From NCBI GenBank assembly GCA_945485605.1, contig CALYSG010000025.1:1-15743 (forward strand): a stretch of 15,743 nt of DNA, in the 5' to 3' direction. Below, in pieces: positions 1-6,914 of the stretch; position 1 is the stretch's first letter; each line of letters opens with the position of its first letter. The translations under genes were made by a program, and so were the position numbers. The notes below the pieces were generated by a model. It was not told where the DNA came from. It saw only the letters and a list, made by a program, of their open reading frames with translations, and did not search any database. Source of the DNA: an uncultured Clostridia bacterium (GTDB taxonomy: Bacteria; Bacillota; Clostridia; Oscillospirales; CAG-272).

Positions 1-1
1 G

Positions 2-1399
2 AAAGGCTTCAGCGAGCCATCCGAAGTACCTTTCGGGCAATCGCTTGAAACAATACTCGGTGCTCTCACCGAATTTGCCGAAGAAAACGGCATTATTCCG
101 TCGGATTCTCCGTATATGCGTGATCTTTTCGACACATCGCTTATGGGAATAGTCACTCCGCGTCCGTCGGAGGTCATAGATCGTTTCTCGGTTCTTTATC
201 GCAACAGCCCGCGTGAGGCGACCGATTGGTTCTACCGTTTCTGCCTTGACTGCGACTATATACGCGCGTACCGGATAGTAAAAGACATAAAATGGATCCA
301 CCGCTCTGAATACGGCAATATTGAGATCACGATCAACCTCTCAAAGCCCGAAAAAGATCCGAAGGTCATCGCCGCACTCAGAAACTCCGGCAGAACCTCC
401 TATCCCGCCTGTGCTCTCTGCCACGAGAACGAGGGCTTTGCGGGAAGCCTCAGTCAGGCGGCGCGTCAGACTCTTCGCCAGATACCTCTCACGCTCGGAG
501 GCTCGAGTTGGTATTTACAGTATTCCCCTTATTCTTACTACAATGAACATTGCATAGTTCTTTCCGGGAAACATTCGCCGATGAAGATCGACCGCGGACT
601 TATGGAAAAGGCTCTTGACTTCGTCGGGCTCTTCCCGCACTATTTTGTCGGCTCGAATGCCGACATTCCGATCGTCGGAGGCTCTATCCTCGCCCATGAG
701 CATATGCAGGGCGGCAACCACCGCTTTGCCATGGCTGACGCGCAGGATGATTATCTTCTTTCATTTGAAGGATTTGACGATATAAGAGCCTCTGTAATAC
801 ACTGGCCGATGTCTGTGATAAGGCTTCGTTCGGAGTCAAAGGAAAGGCTTCTCGACCTTAGTGAAAAGATCCTCAATGCGTGGAAAGGCTATTCCGATCC
901 CGATGCCTTCATATTCGCCGAGACCGGAGGAGAGTCTCACAACGCGATAACGCCGATCGCGCGCCGACGCGGAGACGATTTTGAGCTTGACCTCGTGCTT
1001 CGCAACAACATAACGACCGATGAATATCCCGACGGCGTTTTTCACCCCCACAAAGAGCTTCACAATATAAAGAAGGAAAACATAGGCTTGATAGAAGTCA
1101 TGGGGCTTGCCGTACTGCCTTCAAGACTCAAATCCGAGATGAATCTCGTCGAGAAAGCCGCGATATCGGGTGATCGGATCCCAGACGATTCTCCTGCCGC
1201 AAAGCACCGCGAATGGCTCGCGAGCTTCGTCGATAAGTATACCTTCACGGAAGAAAATGTATCGGATATAATCAGACGGGAGATAGGAAAGACCTTCGTC
1301 AAAGTTCTCGAAGACGCCGGTGTATACAAATGCACCGAGGATGGACGACGCGCATTCCTGCGCTTTACCTCATCGCTCGGTGCTAAGGTGATCTACTGA
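2..1399 (+). CDS. galT: UDP-glucose--hexose-1-phosphate uridylyltransferase (class II GalT), 5' end cut off
   Basis: GalT exchanges UMP between UDP-glucose and galactose-1-phosphate in the cytoplasmic Leloir pathway. The frame is open from base 2, so the ATG at 116 is internal and the true start lies before the window. About 465 residues are visible, against roughly 490-510 for class II enzymes, so only about 30-40 are missing. Recognisable blocks are the LGGSSWYLQYSPY stretch (around base 500), VGSNADIPIVGGS (around 650) and the HEHMQGG active-site block at 695-715, the class II counterpart of the HPH motif of class I enzymes. These mark the Firmicutes type. The TGA stop at 1397-1399 overlaps the convergent serine hydrolase stop by 7 bp, with no room for a separate terminator. 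Other galactose genes probably lie upstream, out of view. Function is confident. Confidence 0.93.
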   Translation, partial: KGFSEPSEVPFGQSLETILGALTEFAEENGIIPSDSPYMRDLFDTSLMGIVTPRPSEVIDRFSVLYRNSPREATDWFYRFCLDCDYIRAYRIVKDIKWIHRSEYGNIEITINLSKPEKDPKVIAALRNSGRTSYPACALCHENEGFAGSLSQAARQTLRQIPLTLGGSSWYLQYSPYSYYNEHCIVLSGKHSPMKIDRGLMEKALDFVGLFPHYFVGSNADIPIVGGSILAHEHMQGGNHRFAMADAQDDYLLSFEGFDDIRASVIHWPMSVIRLRSESKERLLDLSEKILNAWKGYSDPDAFIFAETGGESHNAITPIARRRGDDFELDLVLRNNITTDEYPDGVFHPHKELHNIKKENIGLIEVMGLAVLPSRLKSEMNLVEKAAISGDRIPDDSPAAKHREWLASFVDKYTFTEENVSDIIRREIGKTFVKVLEDAGVYKCTEDGRRAFLRFTSSLGAKVIY

Positions 1400-2529
1400 T
1401 CGAGATCGGCAAAAAAGCTGTTGCGGAGCCTCGGGTGTACATAGGCTTCCTTGTTGTTCAGCATGTGCTGGGCGTAGAAAAGAGATACGTGCTCGTCAGT
1501 GTCTATCATAACATAGGATCCGGCAGCTCCGTTCCAACCGAATTCGCAGGAGGGCGAGAGCGAGCCTCCCGTCGGATCGAAACCGTCCATGGTCCTCACT
1601 CCGAAGCCGTAACCGTAATCCGAAAGCCCAGGGAAGCGGCGTCTGAATTCCGAAAGTGCCTCACCCGTAAGGCAGTTCCTGCGCATCATCTTCAAGGTGC
1701 GCGGTGAGAGTATTCGTTCTCCGAGCGCCGAAACGCCATCGCAGGCGAGCGCGTCCTCGAACTTTATGTAATCGGCGACCGAGGAGATAAGCCCCGCACC
1801 GCCGGAATCGTACTCACTTCCGAGAATATACATATTACTGAGCGGAGTTTTCTCCGCTCTTTTTGTTTTGTCGTTGTAGCGATATTGCGGTGCGAGCCTT
1901 GATCGGACCTCTTCGGTCTCGCGGAACCCGCTCTCGTTCATTCCGCAGGGCTGAAGAATATTCTTTCTCACATATTCGGAAAATCTTTCGCCCGATATGA
2001 CCTCGACCACTGCGGCAAGGACATCATGGCAGAGACTGTACTGAAAATGTGTCCCGGGCTGAAAGTCGAGCGGCATTTTTGCCATGGCAGCGACCGTCTC
2101 CCTCGTCGGGCAACGCCCGTTCGTTCTTTCCCTGACTTCCTGAATGTAAGCAGAGGTAAGATTATATGACATCCCCGCCGTCATAGTGAAAAGATGCTTC
2201 ATCATGATCGGTGTCTCTGCCTCGACTGTATACGCCCCGTTCTTCACTCTTACGGATGCAAATTCCGGCAGATAAACCGACACCGGATCATTCATAAGGA
2301 ACTTTCCCCTCTCGTAAAGCTGCATCGCCGCCGTAACAGTGACCGGCTTTGTGCAGGAATACATATAGAAAAGCTCATCTCCGTTCAGCTTCTTCCCTGC
2401 CTCGGTGTCGGCAAGTCCGGCTGAATATCTGAATATGACCTTGTGATCCTTCATTGCTATGGCGTCACACCCGGGAATGCCGTATTCCGGAAGCGTGTCA
2501 ATAACTGCCTTCAATTTCTGAAATTCCAT
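1393..2529 (-). CDS. Serine hydrolase of the beta-lactamase (class C / esterase) family
   Basis: This is a 378-residue penicillin-binding/beta-lactamase-fold serine hydrolase. The SxxK pair is S58-C-T-K61, the nucleophile and general base. The second motif is Y164-S-L, with Leu where class C enzymes have Asn. A GWNGAAGSY block near 331-339 occupies the position of the third (KTG/HxG-like) motif. There is no signal peptide or membrane segment, so it should be cytoplasmic, which argues for an esterase or peptidase role rather than antibiotic resistance. The ATG at 2529 has a good AAAGGAG site about 5 bases upstream. It follows lplA by 11 bp on the same strand, so the two are probably co-transcribed, although no functional link is obvious. 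Its stop overlaps the convergent galT. The family is clear; the substrate is unknown. Confidence 0.85.
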   Translation of the reverse strand: MEFQKLKAVIDTLPEYGIPGCDAIAMKDHKVIFRYSAGLADTEAGKKLNGDELFYMYSCTKPVTVTAAMQLYERGKFLMNDPVSVYLPEFASVRVKNGAYTVEAETPIMMKHLFTMTAGMSYNLTSAYIQEVRERTNGRCPTRETVAAMAKMPLDFQPGTHFQYSLCHDVLAAVVEVISGERFSEYVRKNILQPCGMNESGFRETEEVRSRLAPQYRYNDKTKRAEKTPLSNMYILGSEYDSGGAGLISSVADYIKFEDALACDGVSALGERILSPRTLKMMRRNCLTGEALSEFRRRFPGLSDYGYGFGVRTMDGFDPTGGSLSPSCEFGWNGAAGSYVMIDTDEHVSLFYAQHMLNNKEAYVHPRLRNSFFADLDQ

Positions 2530-2540
2530 TTTGTCTCCTT

Positions 2541-3500
2541 TTATATGTCGGAAAATAGTCTTGCAAGATCGTCTCCGTGAGAAAGCCCGGAAACGGCTTC
2601 CGAGATCTCTTCAGGTGCAAAAAGAATACCTTTGAGAACGCCCTCAAGCTCTTCGGCAAGCTCAGTCTCAATAGCATCGGTCGTGACACGGCAATCGGAA
2701 ATACGTCCGCCGTCCACTTTGAAGCCGACCGTAACCTCTCCCCACGGGAAGCGGCGACTCACCGAGTCGGCAAAAGCCGGATTCCTTCCGTATATCCATT
2801 CCGGCGATGCGAACACGCGCTCTCGTTCCTCGATCCTGCCGTCTGTCGGAAGTTCTTTTATTGCCGGAGACATGCCGTAGATCTTTTCAAAAGACCTCAC
2901 GAGTGCCTCGACCATCTTACCCGGCGTAAGCCCCGGAGAATACTCGCAAAGATTGCAGACTCTTGAGCGCACGGAGGCGATACCCTTAGCCTTTAATTTG
3001 GATTCGGAAACGGTCAGATATTTTCCGAGCCGTGCGAGATCCGATGAGATAAGCAACGTGCCGTGATGGCAAAGATTATTGCCGATGCGGTAAAACGCAT
3101 TACCCGAGAACTTGGAGCCTCCGACGAGCAGATCGTTTCTTCCCGAGCTCACAGTCTCAATTCCGAAAGCCCTGCAGGCATCAGAGATCACCGAAAGCTG
3201 CTTACTCACATCGTGGTCGGCTTCGTCGGATATGAAGCTGAAGCAAAGATTGTTGAGATCGTGAAAAACAGTTCCCCCGCCCGACAGCCTTCGTGCGGGG
3301 AATCCTCCGTCGGCTATCAGCGCGGGAATATTACATTCCGAGAAACAGTTCTGGTTTTTTCCGAAAACCACCGTGTCGCGGTTCTGCCAGAGAAACATTA
3401 CCATCGTCCCCGGCAAAAGGTCTCTCGTCAGAACCTCCTCCGCCGCAAGATTATAATACGGCGAGTTGCTTTTTGAAAGATAAAACATGTTTTTTTTCAT
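2541..3500 (-). CDS. lplA: Lipoate-protein ligase A
   Basis: LplA activates free lipoate with ATP and attaches it to the lipoyl lysine of E2-type domains. From the ATG at 3500 the protein has 319 residues. It shows N-terminal NLAAEE (17-22), the lipoyl-AMP binding loop RRLSGGG (70-76) followed by HD, N122-D with GGSKFSGN holding the expected ligase lysine K130, HHGTLL (145-150), and the C-terminal accessory domain of full LplA. The GTG six codons upstream (3518) is rejected because it lies in the gap between the -35 and -10 boxes. There is no Shine-Dalgarno, and the predicted transcript begins about 3 nt before this ATG; an alternative ATG at 3488 would give a leader of about 15 nt. It is divergent from the dehydrogenase operon, whose E2 carries a lipoyl domain and is the obvious target, so it probably serves that complex by scavenging lipoate. 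Confidence 0.93.
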   Translation of the reverse strand: MKKNMFYLSKSNSPYYNLAAEEVLTRDLLPGTMVMFLWQNRDTVVFGKNQNCFSECNIPALIADGGFPARRLSGGGTVFHDLNNLCFSFISDEADHDVSKQLSVISDACRAFGIETVSSGRNDLLVGGSKFSGNAFYRIGNNLCHHGTLLISSDLARLGKYLTVSESKLKAKGIASVRSRVCNLCEYSPGLTPGKMVEALVRSFEKIYGMSPAIKELPTDGRIEERERVFASPEWIYGRNPAFADSVSRRFPWGEVTVGFKVDGGRISDCRVTTDAIETELAEELEGVLKGILFAPEEISEAVSGLSHGDDLARLFSDI

Positions 3501-3509
3501 AACGGTTTC

Positions 3510-3538
3510 ATTATACACTTACGACTCCGTCATGTCAA
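3510..3538 (-). promoter_or_regulatory. Consensus sigma-A promoter of lplA
   Basis: On the minus strand there is TTGACA (3538-3533), a 17-bp spacer, and TATAAT (3515-3510), a perfect match to both hexamers and to the optimal spacing. The transcription start would fall near 3503, only about 3 nt before the lplA ATG at 3500, which implies a leaderless message. The palindrome at 3569-3580 lies about 30 bp upstream of the -35 box, so occupancy there could also influence this promoter. Confidence 0.85.
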
Positions 3539-3568
3539 CACAGACGCAGCAAATATTTTTCGGCAAAA

Positions 3569-3580
3569 ATGTAATTACAT
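3569..3580. promoter_or_regulatory. Operator O1: perfect 12-bp palindrome ATGTAATTACAT
   Basis: This is a perfect inverted repeat identical to the copy at 3673-3684. It lies between the divergent lplA and E1 alpha promoters, 41 bp before the E1 alpha -35 box. The start-to-start distance to the second copy is 104 bp, close to ten helical turns, so both sites face the same side of the DNA. This suits repression by looping. The 10-bp core also occurs at 10904-10913, next to the lacI-type gene, which makes that regulator the leading candidate binder. An unlinked GntR- or TetR-type regulator remains possible. Confidence 0.72.
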
Positions 3581-3621
3581 ATTAATTCTTCTTTGAGGCC
3601 CTTTTCGGAGACTCAATTTTC

Positions 3622-3650
3622 TTGACACATCACAGCAGGTATGCTATACT
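3622..3650 (+). promoter_or_regulatory. Sigma-A promoter of the dehydrogenase operon
   Basis: TTGACA (3622-3627), a 17-bp spacer, and TATACT (3645-3650) match the consensus at 11 of 12 hexamer positions. Transcription should start near 3657. Such a strong core promoter would need repression to be conditional, and palindromes lie on both sides of it (3569-3580 and 3673-3684). Confidence 0.83.
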
Positions 3651-3672
3651 GCGATATGCAAGGTCAAGCACA

Positions 3673-3684
3673 ATGTAATTACAT
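3673..3684. promoter_or_regulatory. Operator O2: perfect 12-bp palindrome ATGTAATTACAT
   Basis: This is the second exact copy. It sits at about +17 to +28 of the predicted transcript and directly touches the AAGGAG ribosome binding site (3685-3690) of the E1 alpha gene. A protein bound here would block promoter clearance or elongation, alone or through a loop to O1. The copy before the phosphodiesterase gene has the same geometry relative to its Shine-Dalgarno. Confidence 0.75.
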
Positions 3685-3700
3685 AAGGAGTGATCAGAAA

Positions 3701-4672
3701 ATGTCAAAAATGACATCGAAAGAAAGAGCACTCGGTATGTATTCCTCAATGTATGCTATAAGGCAGTACGAGGAAACGGTCAAGTACCTTTTCTTTGAAG
3801 GAATAATGCCGGGAACCATCCATCAGAGCGCCGGTGAGGAAGCCTCTGCCGTCGGAATAATATATGATCTGCGGCGTGAGGATGTAGTATTCTCTACCCA
3901 TCGCCCGGCGGGCCACGATATCGCGAAGGGCGTATCGATACGCTCGATGATGTGCGAAATGTTCGGAAAAGCCGAAGGCTGCTGCGGCGGCAAGGGCGGT
4001 GCGATGCACACGGGCGACTTCTCGCTCGGTGTCCCTCCCGCAAACGCTATCGTCGGAGGCAATATCCCGATAGCCGCGGGCGCCGCGCTTGCATTCAAAA
4101 TGCAGAAAAAAGATAATGTCGCCGTATCTTTTATGGGGGACGGTGCGACTAACGAGGGCGCGTTTCACGAAGGTATAAACTTTGCCGCTGTCTGGAAGCT
4201 GCCGGTAATTTATGTCTGTGAGAACAATCTCTATTCGGCAACCACTTCAATACATCTTACAACTCTTCTTGATAACCCCGCCGCGGACCGCGGAATTGCC
4301 TACGGGTGTCCGAGTACAGTCGTAGACGGAAACGACGTTCTCGCAGTCAACGAGGCTATGGCAGAAGCAGTAGCACGCGCGAGAGCCGGCGAAGGCCCCA
4401 CGATTATCGAACTCAAAACTTACAGAAAATACGGACATTCGAGAAACGATGCCTGCGGCTACCGTCCAAAGGAAGAGGAAACCGAATGGTTTGCCAAAGA
4501 TCCCGTGAAGTGTTTCCGTGATAGGATACTCTCGGAGGGTGTCGCATCGGATGACGAACTTAAAAATATTGAAGACAGGCTCGACGAAGAGATTGACGAA
4601 GCCGTTGAATACGCGAAAAACGCTCCCTTCCCGGCACTTGAAAGCGCCGAAAGAGACATTTACGCTGACTGA
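3701..4672 (+). CDS. pdhA: TPP-dependent dehydrogenase E1 component, alpha subunit (pyruvate/acetoin dehydrogenase type)
   Basis: The alpha subunit of the E1 heterotetramer binds thiamine pyrophosphate, decarboxylates or cleaves a keto substrate and passes the acyl unit to lipoyl-E2. The start is the ATG at 3701, about 10 bases after AAGGAG; the in-frame ATG at 3641 overlaps the -10 region and is rejected. At 323 residues it is the short AcoA/bacterial PdhA form. The TPP motif runs from GDG (146-148) to NN (175-176), and the phosphate-loop block GHSRND is at 245-250. An oddity is HRPAGH at 67-72: pyruvate-type enzymes have RAHG and acetoin-type enzymes RGHG here, so a conserved His is Ala, as in the REAG of branched-chain enzymes. 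First gene of a six-gene operon. The fold is certain; the substrate is open, and the pdh symbol marks family only. Confidence 0.88.
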   Translation: MSKMTSKERALGMYSSMYAIRQYEETVKYLFFEGIMPGTIHQSAGEEASAVGIIYDLRREDVVFSTHRPAGHDIAKGVSIRSMMCEMFGKAEGCCGGKGGAMHTGDFSLGVPPANAIVGGNIPIAAGAALAFKMQKKDNVAVSFMGDGATNEGAFHEGINFAAVWKLPVIYVCENNLYSATTSIHLTTLLDNPAADRGIAYGCPSTVVDGNDVLAVNEAMAEAVARARAGEGPTIIELKTYRKYGHSRNDACGYRPKEEETEWFAKDPVKCFRDRILSEGVASDDELKNIEDRLDEEIDEAVEYAKNAPFPALESAERDIYAD

Positions 4673-4689
4673 AAAAAGGAGGTAACCGT

Positions 4690-5733
4690 ATGGCAGTTTT
4701 ATCAATAGCAGACGCGCTTAAGGCGGCAATAGCCGAAGAAATGAGACGCGATCCGAGCGTTTTTGTACTCGGTGAAGACGAGGATATCCCGGGAGGAATG
4801 GGCGGTGCCTTCACAGTAACAAAGGGCATCGGAGACGAATTCGGAAGAATGGAGAACCGCGGCGGAATTGTCACCGAGGGAAGGTGCATAAACACTCCGA
4901 TCTCCGAGATCGCCATAGGCGGACTCTGCGTCGGTGCGGCAATGTACGGAATGCGCCCCGTCGCCGACCTCCAATATTGCGACTTTCTTTTCTGCATGAT
5001 GGACCAGCTCGTCAATCAGGCGGCAAAAATGCGCTATATGTCGGGCGGAAAGCTAAGCGTTCCTATGGTAATGCGTTGCCCTTCGGGAGCAACTAACCGC
5101 GGAGCTCAGCATGCGCAGAGCCCCGAGACATATTTTGCTCATGTGCCGGGACTCAAGGTCATATGCCCCTCGACAGCGTACGACGCAAAGGGCATGATGA
5201 AATCGGCAATCAGGGACAACAACCCCGTAATAGTCTTTGAGCACAAGCTCCTTTACGGCTCAAAACGTAAGGAAGCCGGAGCTCTCAACTCTGCCGGAGA
5301 GGTACCCGACGCAGACTACACCGTTCCCTTTGGAAAAGCGGCGATACGCCGCGAGGGCAAGGACGTCACGATAGTCGCAAACCTTCTCATGAGCTATCGC
5401 GCACAGGAGGCAGCCGCCGAGCTTGAAAAGGAAGGCATCTCCTGTGAGATCATCGACCCTCGCTCGCTCCTTCCCTTCGACTACGAGACTGTCGTCGAGT
5501 CTGTAAGGAAGACCGGCAAGCTCATGATAGTCCACGAGGACACCTATAACTTCGGATGGGGAGCTCAGGTCGCCTCTTACTTTGCCGAGCACGAGATATT
5601 CCTTCTGAATGCTCCGATAGTCCGCGTTGCTGCCCTCGACACGCCCGCACCCTTCTCACCCGTACTCGAAAATTATGTCATTCCGTCCAAGGAACGCATA
5701 ATGTCAGAGGTGAGAAAGCTCGCACGGCTGTAA
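4690..5733 (+). CDS. pdhB: TPP-dependent dehydrogenase E1 component, beta subunit
   Basis: The beta subunit completes the E1 active site and docks E1 onto E2. It has 347 residues, with a textbook AGGAGG a few bases before the ATG and 17 bp after the alpha subunit. The cofactor-activating glutamate is E73 in NTPISE, and the active-site histidine is H141 in GAQHAQ. The usual C-terminal transketolase domain follows, with LLPFD and the VHED block. Compared with typical PdhB/AcoB there is an insertion of about eight residues near 53-65 (MENRGG region) just before the TPISE motif, close to the active site. That could alter the substrate channel, but it may also be a lineage feature. Length, motifs and order next to E1 alpha make the assignment secure; the specific keto substrate cannot be told. 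Confidence 0.9.
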   Translation: MAVLSIADALKAAIAEEMRRDPSVFVLGEDEDIPGGMGGAFTVTKGIGDEFGRMENRGGIVTEGRCINTPISEIAIGGLCVGAAMYGMRPVADLQYCDFLFCMMDQLVNQAAKMRYMSGGKLSVPMVMRCPSGATNRGAQHAQSPETYFAHVPGLKVICPSTAYDAKGMMKSAIRDNNPVIVFEHKLLYGSKRKEAGALNSAGEVPDADYTVPFGKAAIRREGKDVTIVANLLMSYRAQEAAAELEKEGISCEIIDPRSLLPFDYETVVESVRKTGKLMIVHEDTYNFGWGAQVASYFAEHEIFLLNAPIVRVAALDTPAPFSPVLENYVIPSKERIMSEVRKLARL

Positions 5734-5749
5734 TCTGGGAGATACACAT

Positions 5750-6907
5750 ATGATAAGAAAAGTAGTTATGCCCGCGGCGGGACAGACCACCGACGTGGCA
5801 ACGGTAACAAAAATTAATGTTTCTGTCGGAGACAGTGTGAAAAAGGGAGATATTCTCCTCGAGGTCGAGACCGACAAAGCGGTCCTGCCCATTGAGAGCT
5901 TTGCAAAGGGCTTTGTGACCGAGATCTATGTAAGCGAGTTTGACAAGGTCGACGCAGGCTCTCCCCTTCTCTCGATCGGCGACAAGGATGACCTCAATAA
6001 AGCAACCGTACCCGAAAAAATGACCGCTTCGGAGCCTGACGTAAAAGACGCCGATGAAGAAGACGATTTCATACCCGTAATGCCGGAAAAAAAGTCCGAA
6101 GCTCCCGCAGCTGTTACCATTATGCCCGCCGAGCCTTCGGCTCACGGTGCGGTAAAGGCCATGCCGAATGCGAAAAAGCTCGCCGCTGAAGCCGGAATAG
6201 CTCTTGAGGGCGTCACACCGTCGAACGGACAGTTCATAAAAGCGTCCGATGTCATGCTTGCAATCGGCGAAAAGAACAAAAATATTCCCGAGCCCGAAAA
6301 AACCATACCGACGGCAAGAATGAGAAATACTCTCGCCCGCCGCCTTGACGAATCCGCAAAGATACCGACATTCACTATGACGGTAAAAGCCGATCCGACT
6401 GCCGCAGACCTTCTCTGCGCGTCAGGAGAAGGTATCGGCAGAGTTCACCTTCTGATGCTTGCATTGGCGAAGCTCACAGAGCGTTATCCCCTACTGCGTG
6501 TACGATTTGAAGGCGGTGTTCAAAAAACTACGGAAAATGCAGTTATAGGTCTCGGCGTAAGCGCCGAAAACGGAACCGTGTCGGCATCCGTAACCGATCC
6601 CATTGCACTCGGAATAAAGAAGACAGCCCTTGAATGCAATAAATGCCTCGTAAATATCGGAAAGGGTGACCTTTCCTGCGTCGGGCAAGCCTCCGTCACG
6701 GTATTTGATGTGACCTGCTACGGGCTTGAAAGCCTTGTGCCTCCTGTTATGATACCCGAGACATCTTCGTTCGGCCTTGCGGGAGACTCTTCGGTCATGA
6801 CTGTTACGGGCATATTTGATGCACGAATATTCGAGTGCAACACCGCCGCATCGGTGATGGCCGATCTGCGCTCACTGATTGAGCAACCGGCACTTATGAT
6901 TCTTTGA
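5750..6907 (+). CDS. pdhC: Lipoyl-bearing E2-like component with a degenerate acyltransferase active site
   Basis: E2 carries the swinging lipoyl arm and normally transfers the acyl group to CoA. The 385-residue protein has one lipoyl domain (about 1-77) with the modified lysine K43 in ETDKAV, an acidic/Pro linker (about 80-133), a peripheral-subunit-binding domain (about 137-171, PNAKKLAAEAGI) and a CAT-like catalytic domain from about 187 (TARMRN). The domain order is correct, but the catalytic HxxxDG is AxxxEC (A358, E362, C363, within FDARIFEC), so the essential His and Asp are gone. The NLG-type block is also altered (FDVTCYG), and the catalytic domain is about 200 residues against roughly 230. 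The reading frame is intact, so it is not an obvious pseudogene. It resembles the loss seen in eukaryotic E3-binding protein, yet it is the only E2 here. A GGGAG site precedes the ATG. Confidence 0.85.
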   Translation: MIRKVVMPAAGQTTDVATVTKINVSVGDSVKKGDILLEVETDKAVLPIESFAKGFVTEIYVSEFDKVDAGSPLLSIGDKDDLNKATVPEKMTASEPDVKDADEEDDFIPVMPEKKSEAPAAVTIMPAEPSAHGAVKAMPNAKKLAAEAGIALEGVTPSNGQFIKASDVMLAIGEKNKNIPEPEKTIPTARMRNTLARRLDESAKIPTFTMTVKADPTAADLLCASGEGIGRVHLLMLALAKLTERYPLLRVRFEGGVQKTTENAVIGLGVSAENGTVSASVTDPIALGIKKTALECNKCLVNIGKGDLSCVGQASVTVFDVTCYGLESLVPPVMIPETSSFGLAGDSSVMTVTGIFDARIFECNTAASVMADLRSLIEQPALMIL

Positions 6908-6914
6908 GTTTATT

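Noticed and set aside
3501..3518. GTG start of lplA at 3518
   Set aside because: The codon lies between the -35 and -10 boxes of the perfect lplA promoter, so it would not be on the mRNA.
3641..3700. A longer E1 alpha start at ATG 3641 (20 extra residues)
   Set aside because: This ATG is within the promoter next to the -10 box, before the predicted transcription start, and the extension crosses the operator palindrome. ATG 3701 has a proper AAGGAG and gives a normal family N-terminus.
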